NCBI GenBank assembly: GCA_900553885.1
Contig: USFD01000030.1
Location: 1-32,827 of the forward strand
Length of the DNA stretch: 32,827 bases
Source of the DNA: an uncultured Ruminococcus sp.
GTDB taxonomy: Bacteria; Bacillota; Clostridia; Lachnospirales; Lachnospiraceae
Reading direction: 5' to 3'
Made by a program: the position numbers and the translations under genes. Numbering within the stretch: the stretch's first letter is position 1; each line of letters starts with the position of its first letter. Under the pieces are notes generated by a model. The model ran no database searches, was not told the origin of the DNA, and saw nothing but the letters and a program-made list of their open reading frames with translations. This document shows positions 1-7,631 of this stretch, piece after piece.

Positions 1-49
1 GTTGAGCAAAAGTCAGCGTGGGATTGATGTGGTATCTTTATCTAAGTGA
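1..49. other. Sequence unrelated to the adjoining XRE gene (possible insertion junction)
   Basis: The helix-turn-helix gene on the minus strand follows its family pattern up to the codons for W-E-A-G and then loses it at about position 49. From there to the window edge the sequence does not read as a normal XRE C-terminus in any frame I tried. This fits an insertion, deletion or assembly junction. I cannot name an element from 49 bases. Confidence 0.3.
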
Positions 50-166
50 ACCCCCCGCTTCCCATTTGGAAATGGTCTGCCTCGAGACCTGAAGCTCCAT
101 ACCCAACTCCTCTTGAGACAGCCCTTTTTTCTTTCTGATACATAAAAGCTTTTCATTGAATTTCAT
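38..166 (-). pseudogene. Truncated XRE-family helix-turn-helix regulator
   Basis: Forty-two codons encode the first part of a Cro/C1-type DNA-binding domain, including the hallmark GLSQEELG and VSRQTISKWEAG segments. The start at 166 is set by an AAGGAGG ribosome site 9-11 bases upstream and by a promoter at 201-230 that lies inside the longer reading frame. Family members continue after W-E-A-G into a fourth and fifth helix and usually a C-terminal extension. Here the frame stops five codons later, so the domain is incomplete. Either the gene was cut by an insertion or a frameshift lies in the G-run near 50-55. The truncated product is unlikely to fold normally. Confidence 0.7.
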
Positions 167-200
167 TTCTTCAGAAATCCTCCTTGTGTTTGGTGTCCAA

Positions 201-230
201 ATTATATATTGAGAAGCTGTATAAGGGCAA
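201..230 (-). promoter_or_regulatory. Sigma-A type promoter of the truncated XRE gene
   Basis: On the minus strand TTGCCC (225-230) and TATAAT (201-206) are separated by 18 bases. The predicted transcript starts about 25 bases before the ribosome site of the gene that begins at 166, which supports that start. Confidence 0.55.
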
Positions 231-321
231 GCAATAACTGTTGGCAATTTGTCAACTGCGCTTACCATAAGGTTTTTATCTGATTTGTAAACCCATTAAA
301 GCACCCAACACATCCAGATGT

Positions 322-334
322 AAACCGTCGGTTT
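322..334. promoter_or_regulatory. Short palindrome AAACCGTCGGTTT
   Basis: Six-base arms flank one central base in the gap between the M23 peptidase gene and the XRE gene. It is the size of a repressor operator. I see no overlapping promoter, and this is the only structure I noticed in the gap 269-374. Confidence 0.25.
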
Positions 335-374
335 GTTGTAACCAAACTATCATAACAACTGAAAAACTGACATT

Positions 375-1271
375 CTATTTATTTTGATTTTCCACAATAT
401 CTCCTCTGCTAATATGAGGACTATTATGAGATATGCTGTGATTTCTAATTTTCTCAAACCATATCGGTAGACTGGCTGATAAAAGAAAACTTTTCCCTTG
501 CTGTACTTGGAAATGTATATGTGGTTCACTTGTATTTCCGCTATTACCGCAACGAGCTATCTGCTGTCCTCGATAAACTTTATCTCCTACTTTCACACAA
601 AAGCTGTCCTTTTTTATATGAGCTATGGTGCTGTATTCATGCTCTGAATGTTGAATGATTATATAATTCCCCCGCACATCAGAAGCATGGCAGTCAACCT
701 CCTCTTTCTCAGGAATTGGTGTATCTTCAAAAAGATTTTTTATTTCTATGACAATGCCATCCGCAGCTGCTAAGACAGTTTTCCCGTAACAAAAATAATC
801 TGTCACATTTTTCCCATTGCCTGAAAAGGTTGAACCATTCTTTTGGATATAGAAGTCATAAGCATACCTCTGATTGCAAATACTCCATGAATGTGAGGTT
901 TCTTTATTATTCCCGCCATTAGCGACAGTCCAACATTCTAAAAAGGGAAGACTATAATGAACCTCCGGCATATAAGTATCTACATTAGGTAATCGAAACA
1001 TATTTCGTATATAAATGAACGGTATTCCAATCAGCATACCTAAGTTCTGTAATAAAAATTTTAATTCATTTATCGTTTCATCTGTACTTTCTGTTCGTAA
1101 AACAATAATCAATGACAAAATAAAATCTATTATGGCAAGCAGAAAAAATAAATAGAATAATTTCAGAATTGGAATATCAAAAACACTTCCGGCAATACCA
1201 ATCAAGCCTAACCAATATAGTTTTTTTATGATTTTAACGACAGTTTCTATGCCAATCTTATTTTTTTGCAT
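375..1271 (-). CDS. Membrane-anchored M23 family metallopeptidase
   Basis: The protein has 298 residues. Two hydrophobic stretches lie in roughly the first 75 residues, with a third weaker one near residue 85. A C-terminal peptidase M23 domain of the LytM/lysostaphin fold follows. Visible zinc-site elements are the H...D pair in HSWSICNQRYAYDF and the HIH of SEPHIHFQV; AHIKK and GNSGNT also match the family. M23 enzymes cut peptide cross-bridges in peptidoglycan. The membrane anchor implies action on the outer face. The start at 1271 is chosen because AAGGG sits 7 bases upstream, while the upstream in-frame Met has no such site. The gene lies just downstream of a two-component system and has its own promoter at 1349-1378. 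A role in cell-wall remodelling or antibiotic response is inference. Confidence 0.8.
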   Translation of the reverse strand: MQKNKIGIETVVKIIKKLYWLGLIGIAGSVFDIPILKLFYLFFLLAIIDFILSLIIVLRTESTDETINELKFLLQNLGMLIGIPFIYIRNMFRLPNVDTYMPEVHYSLPFLECWTVANGGNNKETSHSWSICNQRYAYDFYIQKNGSTFSGNGKNVTDYFCYGKTVLAAADGIVIEIKNLFEDTPIPEKEEVDCHASDVRGNYIIIQHSEHEYSTIAHIKKDSFCVKVGDKVYRGQQIARCGNSGNTSEPHIHFQVQQGKSFLLSASLPIWFEKIRNHSISHNSPHISRGDIVENQNK

Positions 1272-1348
1272 ATAAAATCCCTTAACAATTTTCAGAATAA
1301 TCAAGAGTTTCTTTTATTTGCTGCACACTTCAGCTACTGATTTTCTTG

Positions 1349-1378
1349 ATTATATCATGACCGGTCATACTATAACAA
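1349..1378 (-). promoter_or_regulatory. Promoter of the M23 gene with a palindrome in its spacer
   Basis: On the minus strand TTGTTA (1373-1378) and TATAAT (1349-1354) are 18 bases apart. The spacer contains the perfect 12-base palindrome ATGACCGGTCAT (1357-1368). A protein bound there would block RNA polymerase, so this is a candidate operator. The -35 hexamer overlaps the end of the kinase gene. Confidence 0.5.
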
Positions 1379-2740
1379 TCTGAAAAGCGCTGTAAACCGC
1401 ACGCCATTTTCCGTGTTCTCCATACTATAGGAAATCCCGTGGTGGTCCAGGATCGTTTTTGTGATATACAGCCCCAGACCGCTTCCCCCGCTGTTCCGGT
1501 TCCGGGATTTGTCCACCCGGTAGAATGGTGTAAAGAGCTGCTCTAAATCCTCCTGTTCAATGTGTATCCCGCTGTTCTCCACAGACAGAACGCCATCCTG
1601 CAAGGTCACAGTGACTACGGCTCCACGGGGCGAATAGGCAACCGCATTATCCAGCACATTGGCGAACACCTTTTCCATAAGCCGTGCGTCTCCCTCATAA
1701 TGAAAATCCGGCTGGATATCCTGGCGCAGCTCCATTTCCTTATCCTCTATCCGTCCCATGACTTTGCGACAGGCTTTCTGCAGCATCCGGCTGATATCCA
1801 GGTCCGTGCGTTCCAACTTGAAATCGCTGCCGCCCATCCTGGCTGCGGATAGGATGTCTTTAACGATCCGCTCCATGTCATTGACGGTTTTCATACAGTG
1901 CCGCAGGTAAGTATCCCGGTCTTTGTATTCCCCAACCTGGTAGATCATTCCCTCCAGTTCCCCCTTGATAATGGCTATGGGCGTCTTCAGTTCATGGGAA
2001 ACAGCGGTAAAGAAGTCAATCCTCTGTTTTTCCTGTTCACGCTCCCGTTCAATATCTTTCTGCAGCTGCTCGTTTGCGTCCTGAAGGCTGACAAGTGCAT
2101 TGTTCAGGCGCTCCGACATCTCATTTAAGCTGTCCGCAAGAACACCGATCTCATCCCTTTGCTTTACCTCGCACTTCCAGGTCATATCCAGGCTGGTCAT
2201 CCGCTTTGCCACACTGCAGATATGGATCAGTGGCCTGGAGAAATATCTGGAGCAGACCAGCGCCGCAAGAACAGAAATCAGCAGGATCACCACTGCAATC
2301 AGCGGGATGAGTTTTAAAAGGATTTCATAGGACTGGGATACCGCAACAAGGGAAATATCAGCAGAAACCTGGTACGTCTGCCATCCTTCCTGAAAGGTAG
2401 CAGAACAGGTCATGGTTCTGTCTGTCTCTTCCCAATTTTCCGGATCTGCATAATTTACAGAGAACACATCGCTTCCATCCGTGTCGGTGATCCGCACCGT
2501 AGCATTATTTTTCATGGAAAATGCCAGGATCTCCTCCGAGCCTGCTTCCCAGCCACTCCGTTCCAGAGTCTCCATCAGCCTGTAGAAGTCGGAAGTTGCC
2601 TGGCTTTCCAGTTCCGTCTGGTAATTTTTCGGCAGGAAGACCATTACCACAGCATAAATGATGACACAGCAGGCCAGCAGCAATGCCAGCATACTCAGAA
2701 AGGTCTTCGCCTGGATACTTTCACTGATTTTCTTTTTCAA
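1370..2740 (-). CDS. Sensor histidine kinase (HAMP type, VanS/PhoR-like)
   Basis: The protein has 456 residues. Its order is TM1 (about 13-35), an extracytoplasmic sensor of about 105 residues, TM2 (about 143-163), a HAMP linker, a coiled coil near 215-245, then a HisKA domain with phospho-accepting His249 in VSHELKTP and an ATP-binding domain with N-box NVLDNA and G-box GSGLGLYI. It should autophosphorylate on His249 and pass the phosphate to the regulator encoded just upstream. The start is TTG at 2740, within the last codons of the regulator gene (20-base overlap), with a GGAG about 12 bases before it. The signal is unknown. The neighbouring M23 wall peptidase makes an envelope signal plausible. 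Confidence 0.88.
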   Translation of the reverse strand: MKKKISESIQAKTFLSMLALLLACCVIIYAVVMVFLPKNYQTELESQATSDFYRLMETLERSGWEAGSEEILAFSMKNNATVRITDTDGSDVFSVNYADPENWEETDRTMTCSATFQEGWQTYQVSADISLVAVSQSYEILLKLIPLIAVVILLISVLAALVCSRYFSRPLIHICSVAKRMTSLDMTWKCEVKQRDEIGVLADSLNEMSERLNNALVSLQDANEQLQKDIEREREQEKQRIDFFTAVSHELKTPIAIIKGELEGMIYQVGEYKDRDTYLRHCMKTVNDMERIVKDILSAARMGGSDFKLERTDLDISRMLQKACRKVMGRIEDKEMELRQDIQPDFHYEGDARLMEKVFANVLDNAVAYSPRGAVVTVTLQDGVLSVENSGIHIEQEDLEQLFTPFYRVDKSRNRNSGGSGLGLYITKTILDHHGISYSMENTENGVRFTALFRLL

Positions 2741-3398
2741 TTTTATATCCCACTCCTCTGATTGTCTCGATATAATCCACGCCCAGTTTCTTACGGATAT
2801 TCTTGATATGCGTATTCACGATCTTCTGATCGCCATAATACTCATATCCCCACACGCTGTCCAGAAGACTCTCCCTGGAAAACACTTTTCCCGGATTTTC
2901 CAAAAGCAGCTTCAGGATTTCAAACTCCCGGCTGGTAAGGGATACCTCATCCGTTCCTACCAGCACCTCATAATTTTCCCCATCCAGTGTGATCTCTTTA
3001 TACCGGATCACAGATGGTTCCTCCTCGTTTCCCTGTTCCGTCCGCCGCAGCACCGCCTCAATCCGGCGCAGGACAAGAGGCATGGAAAAGGGCTTGATGA
3101 TATAATCATCCGCAAGGACATCAAATCCCTTCATCTGGCTGGCGTCATCATCCCGTGCCGTCAGCATGATGATCGGCGTCCGGCTTTCTTTCCGCAGGAT
3201 CTCGCAGACTGCAAATCCGTCAATCTTCGGCAGCATCAGATCCAGCAGCACCAGGTCCGGATTGCATCTCCGGAATGTCTCAATCCCTTCCAGACCGTCA
3301 CCGGCACTATATACTGTATATCCTGCATCCTCCAGGAACGCCCGGACGATGTTCTGGATAGCTGTTTCGTCTTCTATAATCAAAATTGTCTTTGCCAT
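2721..3398 (-). CDS. OmpR/PhoB-family response regulator (VanR-like)
   Basis: The protein has 225 residues. The receiver domain has acidic residues E9/D10, phospho-acceptor Asp53 in LVLLDLMLP, a conserved Thr in MLTA and Lys in IIKPF. A winged-helix effector follows, with LTSREFEIL, VFSRESLL and a terminal IRGVGYKI. The start at 3398 has GGAGGT 8 bases upstream; the longer frame lacks a ribosome site and would run through the promoter. The gene overlaps the kinase gene, forming a standard pair. Two 11-base repeats upstream of its -10 look like an OmpR-type binding site, so autoregulation is likely. Confidence 0.9.
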   Translation of the reverse strand: MAKTILIIEDETAIQNIVRAFLEDAGYTVYSAGDGLEGIETFRRCNPDLVLLDLMLPKIDGFAVCEILRKESRTPIIMLTARDDDASQMKGFDVLADDYIIKPFSMPLVLRRIEAVLRRTEQGNEEEPSVIRYKEITLDGENYEVLVGTDEVSLTSREFEILKLLLENPGKVFSRESLLDSVWGYEYYGDQKIVNTHIKNIRKKLGVDYIETIRGVGYKIEKENQ

Positions 3399-3429
3399 AA
3401 CAGTACCTCCGCTATTTGGACAACAGTGT

Positions 3430-3457
3430 ATCATACAAAGATGGAGTTTTGATGGAG
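3430..3457 (-). promoter_or_regulatory. Promoter of the VanRS-like pair with tandem 11-base regulator repeats
   Basis: On the minus strand AACTCCATC occurs twice in register at an 11-base period (core copies at + strand 3440-3446 and 3451-3457), just upstream of a -10 TATGAT (3430-3435). The repeats occupy the -35 region, where no good -35 hexamer exists. This is the layout of a promoter activated by an OmpR-family dimer. Confidence 0.5.
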
Positions 3458-3518
3458 TTCCCCGATTTTTCATACGGATTTTAAACTTTTCATAGTTTTC
3501 CATTTTCTACGGAAACAT

Positions 3519-3540
3519 CCCAGGGGCTCATTCCCCTGGG
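3519..3540 (-). terminator. Hairpin overlapping the stop codon of winged-helix gene 1
   Basis: Perfect 8-base arms CCCAGGGG/CCCCTGGG enclose the stop codon region. The following minus-strand bases (ATGTTTCC) are only weakly T-rich. It may therefore terminate poorly or protect the 3' end. The same hairpin is at 8494-8515. Confidence 0.45.
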
Positions 3541-3720
3541 ACATCCACAAATTTGTACCCGACTCCCCACACAGTCTGGATATATTCTTTTGTTGTTACC
3601 TCCCGCAGCTTCTGGCGAATATTCCCGATAATACAGAACACCGCACTGCTTACATCCACCGGCTCCTCTTTCCAGACTGCCCGATATATCTGTTCTTTTG
3701 TGTAGACTCTTCCTGGCTGA
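3519..3720. repeat. Long direct repeat, copy A
   Basis: About 200 bases covering the 3' part of winged-helix gene 1 and its hairpin match 8494-8695 at roughly 85-90% by eye, in the same orientation. The intervening ~5 kb carries a complete transporter/two-component cassette. Confidence 0.7.
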
Positions 3721-3944
3721 CTGGCGAGATAAACAAACGTCTGAAATTCATACGTTTCCGTCAGAGGAAGCACCTTCCCCTGGTAAGAAATCTGGTGCTT
3801 GACTGGATCAATGCAAAGACCGGAATACTGAAAAACCTTATCATGCTCTATCGCTGTTTTCTCTGTATCGAATTTAGCCAGAAGCTGCTCTGTCACTTTT
3901 CCAGACGGATCCGTGGTGCGAAGGATGATTTCAATACGTTCCAT
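3528..3944 (-). CDS. Receiver-less OmpR-type winged-helix protein, copy 1
   Basis: The protein has 138 residues. The last ~100 residues are an OmpR/PhoB effector domain: SGLCID..., LTETYEF, GRVYTKEQIYRAVW, and the recognition and wing segment IRQKLR...YIQTVWGVGYKF. The first ~40 residues (IEIILRTTDPSGKVTEQLL) are not a receiver: there is no acidic pocket and no phospho-acceptor Asp. It should bind DNA without phosphorylation, or through a partner. It lies 68 bases after the FtsX permease gene of cassette 1 and before the VanRS-like operon. I prefer the ATG at 3944 to the GTG just upstream. A paralogue at 8503 is about 85% identical over the last ~98 residues by eye. The function is unproven; it may co-regulate the transporter. 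Confidence 0.75.
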   Translation of the reverse strand: MERIEIILRTTDPSGKVTEQLLAKFDTEKTAIEHDKVFQYSGLCIDPVKHQISYQGKVLPLTETYEFQTFVYLASQPGRVYTKEQIYRAVWKEEPVDVSSAVFCIIGNIRQKLREVTTKEYIQTVWGVGYKFVDVPGE

Positions 3945-4012
3945 CACCCACCAGCTTTCCTATCTTCACCCCTTGGATTTTTCCCTATGTTTGAATTGCC
4001 TTATACTTATTC

Positions 4013-5830
4013 TTAGAGTTCGTTGATGGTTTCTGTCACTGAAATCGTCCGTATCCGTTTGGCCGGAGAATAAGCGGCCAGCACCGCCGCAACAATGACA
4101 AACAACACAATGATTGCCAACGCTCCGATTGGCAGACTCCAAACCGCATAGGGAAAGTGGTTTGTGATAAGGAAATCATACAACACTTTGCTGAGCGGCA
4201 GGCCAATCATACAGCCAATAACACATCCCCAGAAGGCATAGGTAAAGGCTTCTGCCAAAATCATTTTTGAAATCTGATTACCGTCCATCCCCACAGCCCG
4301 CATGGCACCGTACTGTTTGATCCGAGCCGATACGCTCATAGAGATACTGTTGACAATATTCAGCACTGTAACCAGTGTTATAATACCCAGAAAAGCATAG
4401 ACACAGGCAACAAAGGCAAAATAAGTGCCAGATGTACGTTGATCTCGCTTATCATTCATGGTATAACCGTTTTCCTCTACGATCTGACCGATTGTGGCAA
4501 CATCCTCGTCCGTGGCATTAAAGGTTGTTTGAACCATAATGAGCGAATAGTCTGTAATACCGGTCAATCGGGTAAATGTCTCCCCCGATGTGATCAATGT
4601 TATCTTCCCGTCCGTGAGGCCATCCCCGCTAAATGGATCATATTTTAACAGACCTGCAATCGTAATCTGCTCGTTTCCAACAAGGAGGGTATCGCCCACG
4701 TCCCAAGAACTGTTCCGATCCCATGTCGCAAGAACATATCTGCTATCACCATAAACTTTGGATAAATCACTGCCCCAGCGAAGCGTTCCGTCTTTTTGGA
4801 GAGCTTTCAGGTCAAAATCATCAAAAGAGACAATATCTACAGTGCTAGAAAGAGTCGTATCACCCTTCAGCCCGGCAGCCACGTCAAAACTGCTCCTACG
4901 TCCATAGACCTGTTTAACACCTTCCATATTTGTAAGCGTCTGTACCATATCGCTGTCGATAATATTAGCACCGTCACTGCTTGAAATGTCAATATCAGAA
5001 GTAGCCACCGATTGAGGCATCAAATGGTCCACAAAATCAATCATAACAGAAAAACTTAAAAATAGGACGATACTCAGCGCAAAGGAACCTATCATCAAAA
5101 ATAGGTTTTTCTTTGCAGCTACCGCATGGTGAATCCCCAATGCCGTTTCAATTTTGAAAAAACCTGTGTGGACAGAATGATGGCTCATTTTATCCGACTC
5201 CGTATTTCCTGAAACAGCTACAACAGGGGATACCTTAGCTGCCCGCTTAGCAGGGATTCTTGCGGCCAAAAGGACTGTAATCACGCCGACTAAAATACCA
5301 CTGACAATTCCAATGCTGCTGATGCCAAACAGCGGAATGTTCGAGAACTCTTCCCCGACAAGGAATCTTAAGGCAGCACATAATGTCCACGATGCCAAAA
5401 CACCTAGAACAAGGCCAATAGGAACGGCTATTTTGCACCAGTTCAATGCTTCCAGACGTACAAAACGGATGATCTGCTGTTTACTCATACCGATACAACG
5501 CATCATACCAAAAAACTGGGTGCGTTGAGCAACACTGCTATTCATACTACTGGAAATCATCAACACTCCGGCAATAAGAACCAACAGAAACATCACTCCC
5601 GCCGTCATTAGCAGTGTCTGTCCCATTGTGGTATTTATTAAACTACTAAGGAGCGAAAAATCACCATGTTTTTCTGAGAGACGGGACTGCTCCATTCGTG
5701 TGCCCATTTCTGCCATGCTGAAGATAGCTGTAACCATGAATACAGAGAAAATGATACAAAGCAATGTCATACGGTTTTGCCGCCGATGAACCTTGGCAGA
5801 GATTGGGATCAGACTTAAATAGCTTCTCAT
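4013..5830 (-). CDS. FtsX-like ABC transporter permease (MacB/BceB type), cassette 1
   Basis: The protein has 605 residues. It has TM1 near 20-40, a short loop of about 40 residues, a three-helix FtsX block to about residue 200, another helix near 245, one large extracytoplasmic domain (about 265-445), and a final three-helix FtsX block. The FtsX signatures SSSMNSSVAQRTQFFGMMRCIGMSKQQI and SVSARIKQYGAMRAVGMDGNQI appear once in each block. It works with the ATPase encoded immediately upstream. The start at 5830 overlaps the ATPase stop (ATGA), with GGGAGGT 7 bases before it. Compared with the 826-residue cassette 3 permease, the first extracytoplasmic domain is essentially absent. Such pairs usually resist or sense cell-envelope peptides; the substrate cannot be read from sequence. 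Confidence 0.85.
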   Translation of the reverse strand: MRSYLSLIPISAKVHRRQNRMTLLCIIFSVFMVTAIFSMAEMGTRMEQSRLSEKHGDFSLLSSLINTTMGQTLLMTAGVMFLLVLIAGVLMISSSMNSSVAQRTQFFGMMRCIGMSKQQIIRFVRLEALNWCKIAVPIGLVLGVLASWTLCAALRFLVGEEFSNIPLFGISSIGIVSGILVGVITVLLAARIPAKRAAKVSPVVAVSGNTESDKMSHHSVHTGFFKIETALGIHHAVAAKKNLFLMIGSFALSIVLFLSFSVMIDFVDHLMPQSVATSDIDISSSDGANIIDSDMVQTLTNMEGVKQVYGRRSSFDVAAGLKGDTTLSSTVDIVSFDDFDLKALQKDGTLRWGSDLSKVYGDSRYVLATWDRNSSWDVGDTLLVGNEQITIAGLLKYDPFSGDGLTDGKITLITSGETFTRLTGITDYSLIMVQTTFNATDEDVATIGQIVEENGYTMNDKRDQRTSGTYFAFVACVYAFLGIITLVTVLNIVNSISMSVSARIKQYGAMRAVGMDGNQISKMILAEAFTYAFWGCVIGCMIGLPLSKVLYDFLITNHFPYAVWSLPIGALAIIVLFVIVAAVLAAYSPAKRIRTISVTETINEL

Positions 5831-6510
5831 TCTCGACACCTCCCAAAATCATCTACGACACCATCCGATACTCGAAGAATATGATCTGCTGTCTGAGCAA
5901 TGCTCTGACTATGAGTAATCATTACGATGGTCTGCTCATACAGCCGAGACGCTTCTTTCAACAGAGCGATGACTTCGCTGGTATTCTGTGTGTCAAGATT
6001 TCCCGTCGGTTCATCGGCAAGAATCAGCGCCGGGCGAGTAATTAACGCACGCCCTATCGCCACACGCTGCTGCTGTCCTCCGGAAAGCTGACTGGGCAAA
6101 TGGTTACGCCGCTCCTTTAACCCCAGTACCCTCAGCAGCTCTTCCAAATACTTTTTATTTGGTTTCTGATAGTCAAGTAAGACCGGGAAAATGATATTCT
6201 GCTCTACAGTCAGTTCTGGGATCAGGTTAAAACTCTGGAAAATAAAGCCGATATTCCTGCGGCGGAAAATCGTCAGATTACGCTCTTTCATCGAGAAAAT
6301 GTCTTTGCCATCAATAAATACTTTGCCAGAAGTAGGAGTATCCAGGGCCCCTATCATATTCAGTAAGGTCGTTTTCCCAGATCCGGACTCTCCAACGATT
6401 GCAACAAATTCACCTTTAGGAACAGAGAATGTGGCATTTTTCAGGGCATGAACCGTAGCCTCTCCAGTTCCATATGTTTTAGAAATATTTTTGACTTCTA
6501 ATAAATTCAT
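5827..6510 (-). CDS. ABC transporter ATPase (LolD/MacB/BceA type), cassette 1
   Basis: The protein has 227 residues. Walker A is GESGSGKTT (40-48), the Q-loop is FQSFNLIPE, the signature is LSGGQQQRV (142-150), Walker B is LILADEPTGN, and a switch His lies in ITHS. All catalytic elements are present and the length is typical. It powers the FtsX permease encoded next, with translational coupling through a 4-base overlap. A 73-base gap separates it from the kinase gene upstream and contains 22-base-spaced direct repeats, so the transporter pair probably has its own regulated promoter. Confidence 0.92.
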   Translation of the reverse strand: MNLLEVKNISKTYGTGEATVHALKNATFSVPKGEFVAIVGESGSGKTTLLNMIGALDTPTSGKVFIDGKDIFSMKERNLTIFRRRNIGFIFQSFNLIPELTVEQNIIFPVLLDYQKPNKKYLEELLRVLGLKERRNHLPSQLSGGQQQRVAIGRALITRPALILADEPTGNLDTQNTSEVIALLKEASRLYEQTIVMITHSQSIAQTADHILRVSDGVVDDFGRCRE

Positions 6511-6560
6511 TCAATCCTACACCTCTTTCTGATTTGATATAGAAAGAGTAGCACGTCAAC

Positions 6561-6598
6561 CCTACAATCAGATGACTTCCAGCCTACAATTTTGTAGG
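6561..6598 (-). promoter_or_regulatory. Direct repeats and palindrome between kinase 1 and ATPase 1
   Basis: CCTACAAT occurs at 6561-6568 and 6583-6590 on the plus strand, exactly 22 bases apart. The second copy is half of a palindrome, CCTACAATTTTGTAGG (6583-6598), that overlaps the kinase stop codon. Two same-face repeats two helical turns apart fit an OmpR-family regulator. On the minus strand a TTGAC lies just downstream, but I see no well-spaced -10. Confidence 0.45.
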
Positions 6599-7621
6599 AA
6601 TTAAGAAATTCATAGTGAAAGTCGTGCCAACTCCTAATTCACTATCAACTTCGATAGTTCCATTATGGGCTTCTATAATTGTCTTTGCCAGCGGAAGACC
6701 TAATCCAATTCCCTGCTTGTCTTTTGAAAAACGGCTGCGGTAAAACCGCTTAAAAATATGCGGCAGATCCTCCGGATGGATGCCACAGCCATTATCCCGC
6801 ACGACTATTTGTACGACGGAAGCAAATTTTCTCCATTCGATATGGATTTCTGCTCCTTCTTTTGTATGGTCAAACGCATTTTTTACAATATTACTGATTG
6901 CTTCCAGCATCCAGTTCTGATCGCAGGACAAGTTAATTGCATCATCACCGGAAAAAGAAAGTGTCTTTTTCTCCTGCTCTGCCCGATAAGCGAAATGACG
7001 CTCTATATATGCCATCATTTCAGCGACATTTTCCACATTCTTCTCAATTACGATTGTTCCGGCATCCAGTTTTGCAATTTTAAGCAGGTTCTGTACAAGA
7101 GTTTCAATCCGGTCAAGTTCTTGTTCTGAAAGCTCCGTAAACTCATGTATTGTCGGTGTATCCTTCGCCTCTTCCTGCATGATCCCATTATAGATGTTCA
7201 ATGCAGCGAGAGGTGTTTTCAACTGATGAGAAATATTGGAAATCGTATCTTTCATAAATTTTTTTGAACGTCCTTCGTTCTCCGCCTGGGCGTTCAAAAT
7301 AGAAACCAGGGAGTTTACTTCATGAAATAAACGATACAATTCTCCCTCGTCGTCACACTCAATCCGTGCGTTCCGATCTCCGGAAATATAATCTTTAATC
7401 TGCGAAACTGCATCTTCCATAATCTTGTTCTGGTCACGAAAATATAAATACATGGATGCAAAAACAGCAATTCCCATAGCCAGAGAAGAGAGCAGGACAC
7501 AGTAAGCTGCGTAATGAACTCTGAGGCTGACGCAGGTAACAGAAGCTGCTGTAAACAAGATGAAAAATATCAATACACAGGAAAAAAGCCTTTTAATTTT
7601 ATTATTTACCAGTATTCTCAT
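6584..7621 (-). CDS. Sensor histidine kinase, cassette 1
   Basis: The protein has 345 residues. Two N-terminal membrane helices (about 12-32 and 38-60) are joined by a very short outer loop. A linker, a HisKA domain with His132 in NISHQLKTPL, the N-box SNIVKNAFDH and the G-boxes DNGCGI and GIGLGLPLA follow. With almost no extracytoplasmic sensor, this resembles intramembrane-sensing kinases that take their signal from an adjacent ABC transporter, as BceS does from BceAB. It starts 10 bases after the regulator gene, behind a GAGGT. The proximity to an FtsX transporter supports transporter-dependent sensing, which remains inference. Confidence 0.88.
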   Translation of the reverse strand: MRILVNNKIKRLFSCVLIFFILFTAASVTCVSLRVHYAAYCVLLSSLAMGIAVFASMYLYFRDQNKIMEDAVSQIKDYISGDRNARIECDDEGELYRLFHEVNSLVSILNAQAENEGRSKKFMKDTISNISHQLKTPLAALNIYNGIMQEEAKDTPTIHEFTELSEQELDRIETLVQNLLKIAKLDAGTIVIEKNVENVAEMMAYIERHFAYRAEQEKKTLSFSGDDAINLSCDQNWMLEAISNIVKNAFDHTKEGAEIHIEWRKFASVVQIVVRDNGCGIHPEDLPHIFKRFYRSRFSKDKQGIGLGLPLAKTIIEAHNGTIEVDSELGVGTTFTMNFLIPTKL

Positions 7622-7631
7622 GGCCCGTACC

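Noticed and set aside
1370..3398. Vancomycin-resistance (van) operon
   Set aside because: The regulator and kinase are VanRS-like and a wall peptidase follows, but there is no ligase, VanX or VanH gene. M23 is a different family from VanY.
2658..3452. Long open frame of 264 codons on the plus strand
   Set aside because: It lies antisense to the kinase and response regulator genes, has no ribosome site, and encodes no recognisable domain. It mirrors the codon pattern of the real genes.
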